DNA of 64,000 bases from Batillaria attramentaria (Eukaryota; Mollusca; Gastropoda; Batillariidae). The notes under the pieces are model-generated. The model made no database searches. It saw only the letters and a program-made list of their open reading frames with translations, and had not been told where the DNA came from. Positions within the stretch are counted from its first letter, which is position 1; each line of letters starts with the position of its first letter. The position numbers and the translations under genes are program-made. The stretch spans positions 320,001 to 384,000 of the forward strand of contig JACVVK020000211.1 in assembly GCA_018292915.2 (NCBI GenBank), given 5' to 3'. Below are positions 63,941 to 64,000 of this stretch, one piece after another.

Positions 63941-64000
63941 AATTATTGTACAAGCATTCACCTGGGGTTGCATTATGTTTGGTTTGTGTGTGTGTGTGTC

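Larger units (their letters stand above)
56834..63962 (+). other. NCOA: NCOA 3' untranslated region, about 7.1 kb
   Basis: It follows the stop codon with no further spliceable coding signal and no ORF longer than about 125 codons on +. Compared with the introns it is poor in microsatellites and SINEs (short poly-C/T runs and one weak SINE-tail match near 62145-62175). It contains five UGUANAUA octamers and one canonical AATAAA at its far end. The 3' end is inferred from that signal; shorter isoforms using variant signals are possible. Confidence 0.7.

Overview
This is a metazoan nuclear genome window from a lophotrochozoan, most likely a gastropod mollusc. The support is intron-rich gene structure, a very heavy load of GT/CA, CT/GA and poly-G/poly-T microsatellites, and repeated tRNA-derived SINE copies. 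The phylum is an inference; no species marker is visible. There are no bacterial operons, CRISPR arrays or phage genes.

One gene explains all the coding signal I can support: a p160 / nuclear receptor coactivator (NCOA/SRC, Drosophila Taiman-like) gene on the + strand. I can follow 23 coding exons from 17919 to the stop codon at 56831-56833. All have GT-AG introns, and reading phase is kept across every junction. Together they give about 2185 residues: bHLH (exon 1), PAS-A (exons 2-6), PAS-B region (exons 7-9), a Gly/Met/Ser-rich spacer (exon 10), a receptor-interaction region rich in LxxLL boxes (exons 11-13), a probable CBP/p300-binding AD1 helix region and poly-Gln tracts (exons 13-14), a Pro/Gln-rich tail (exons 15-20), and a C-terminal LxxLL seven codons from the stop. 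The first visible exon starts inside a codon, so the start codon and extreme N-terminus lie further 5'. A good but unproven candidate upstream exon is at 8885-8932.

Layout: 1-17918 is non-coding 5' flank and/or 5' introns, full of microsatellites, SINEs, a diverged tandem array (about 6250-7350), a LINE 3' end and a 122-bp triplication. 17919-29437 holds the bHLH-PAS exons and the first large spacer exon. 29438-39060 holds the receptor-interaction and Gln-rich exons. 39061-52135 has one coding exon (exon 17) between two large repeat-filled introns. 52136-56833 holds the closely spaced C-terminal exons. 56834 to about 63960 is an exceptionally long 3'UTR that contains five Pumilio-type UGUANAUA octamers and ends in a single AATAAA at 63935 followed by a GU-rich element.

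The protein would act in the nucleus. bHLH-PAS mediates partner contacts, LxxLL boxes dock on ligand-bound nuclear receptors, and AD1 recruits CBP/p300. No separate novel system was recognised. The most notable points are the expanded set of LxxLL boxes, one of them split by an intron next to a phase-0 cassette exon, the regulated-looking 3'UTR, and several clear mobile-element footprints: a SINE with an 11-bp target-site duplication, a 234-bp MITE with 28-bp inverted repeats, and composite repeats that end in microsatellites.
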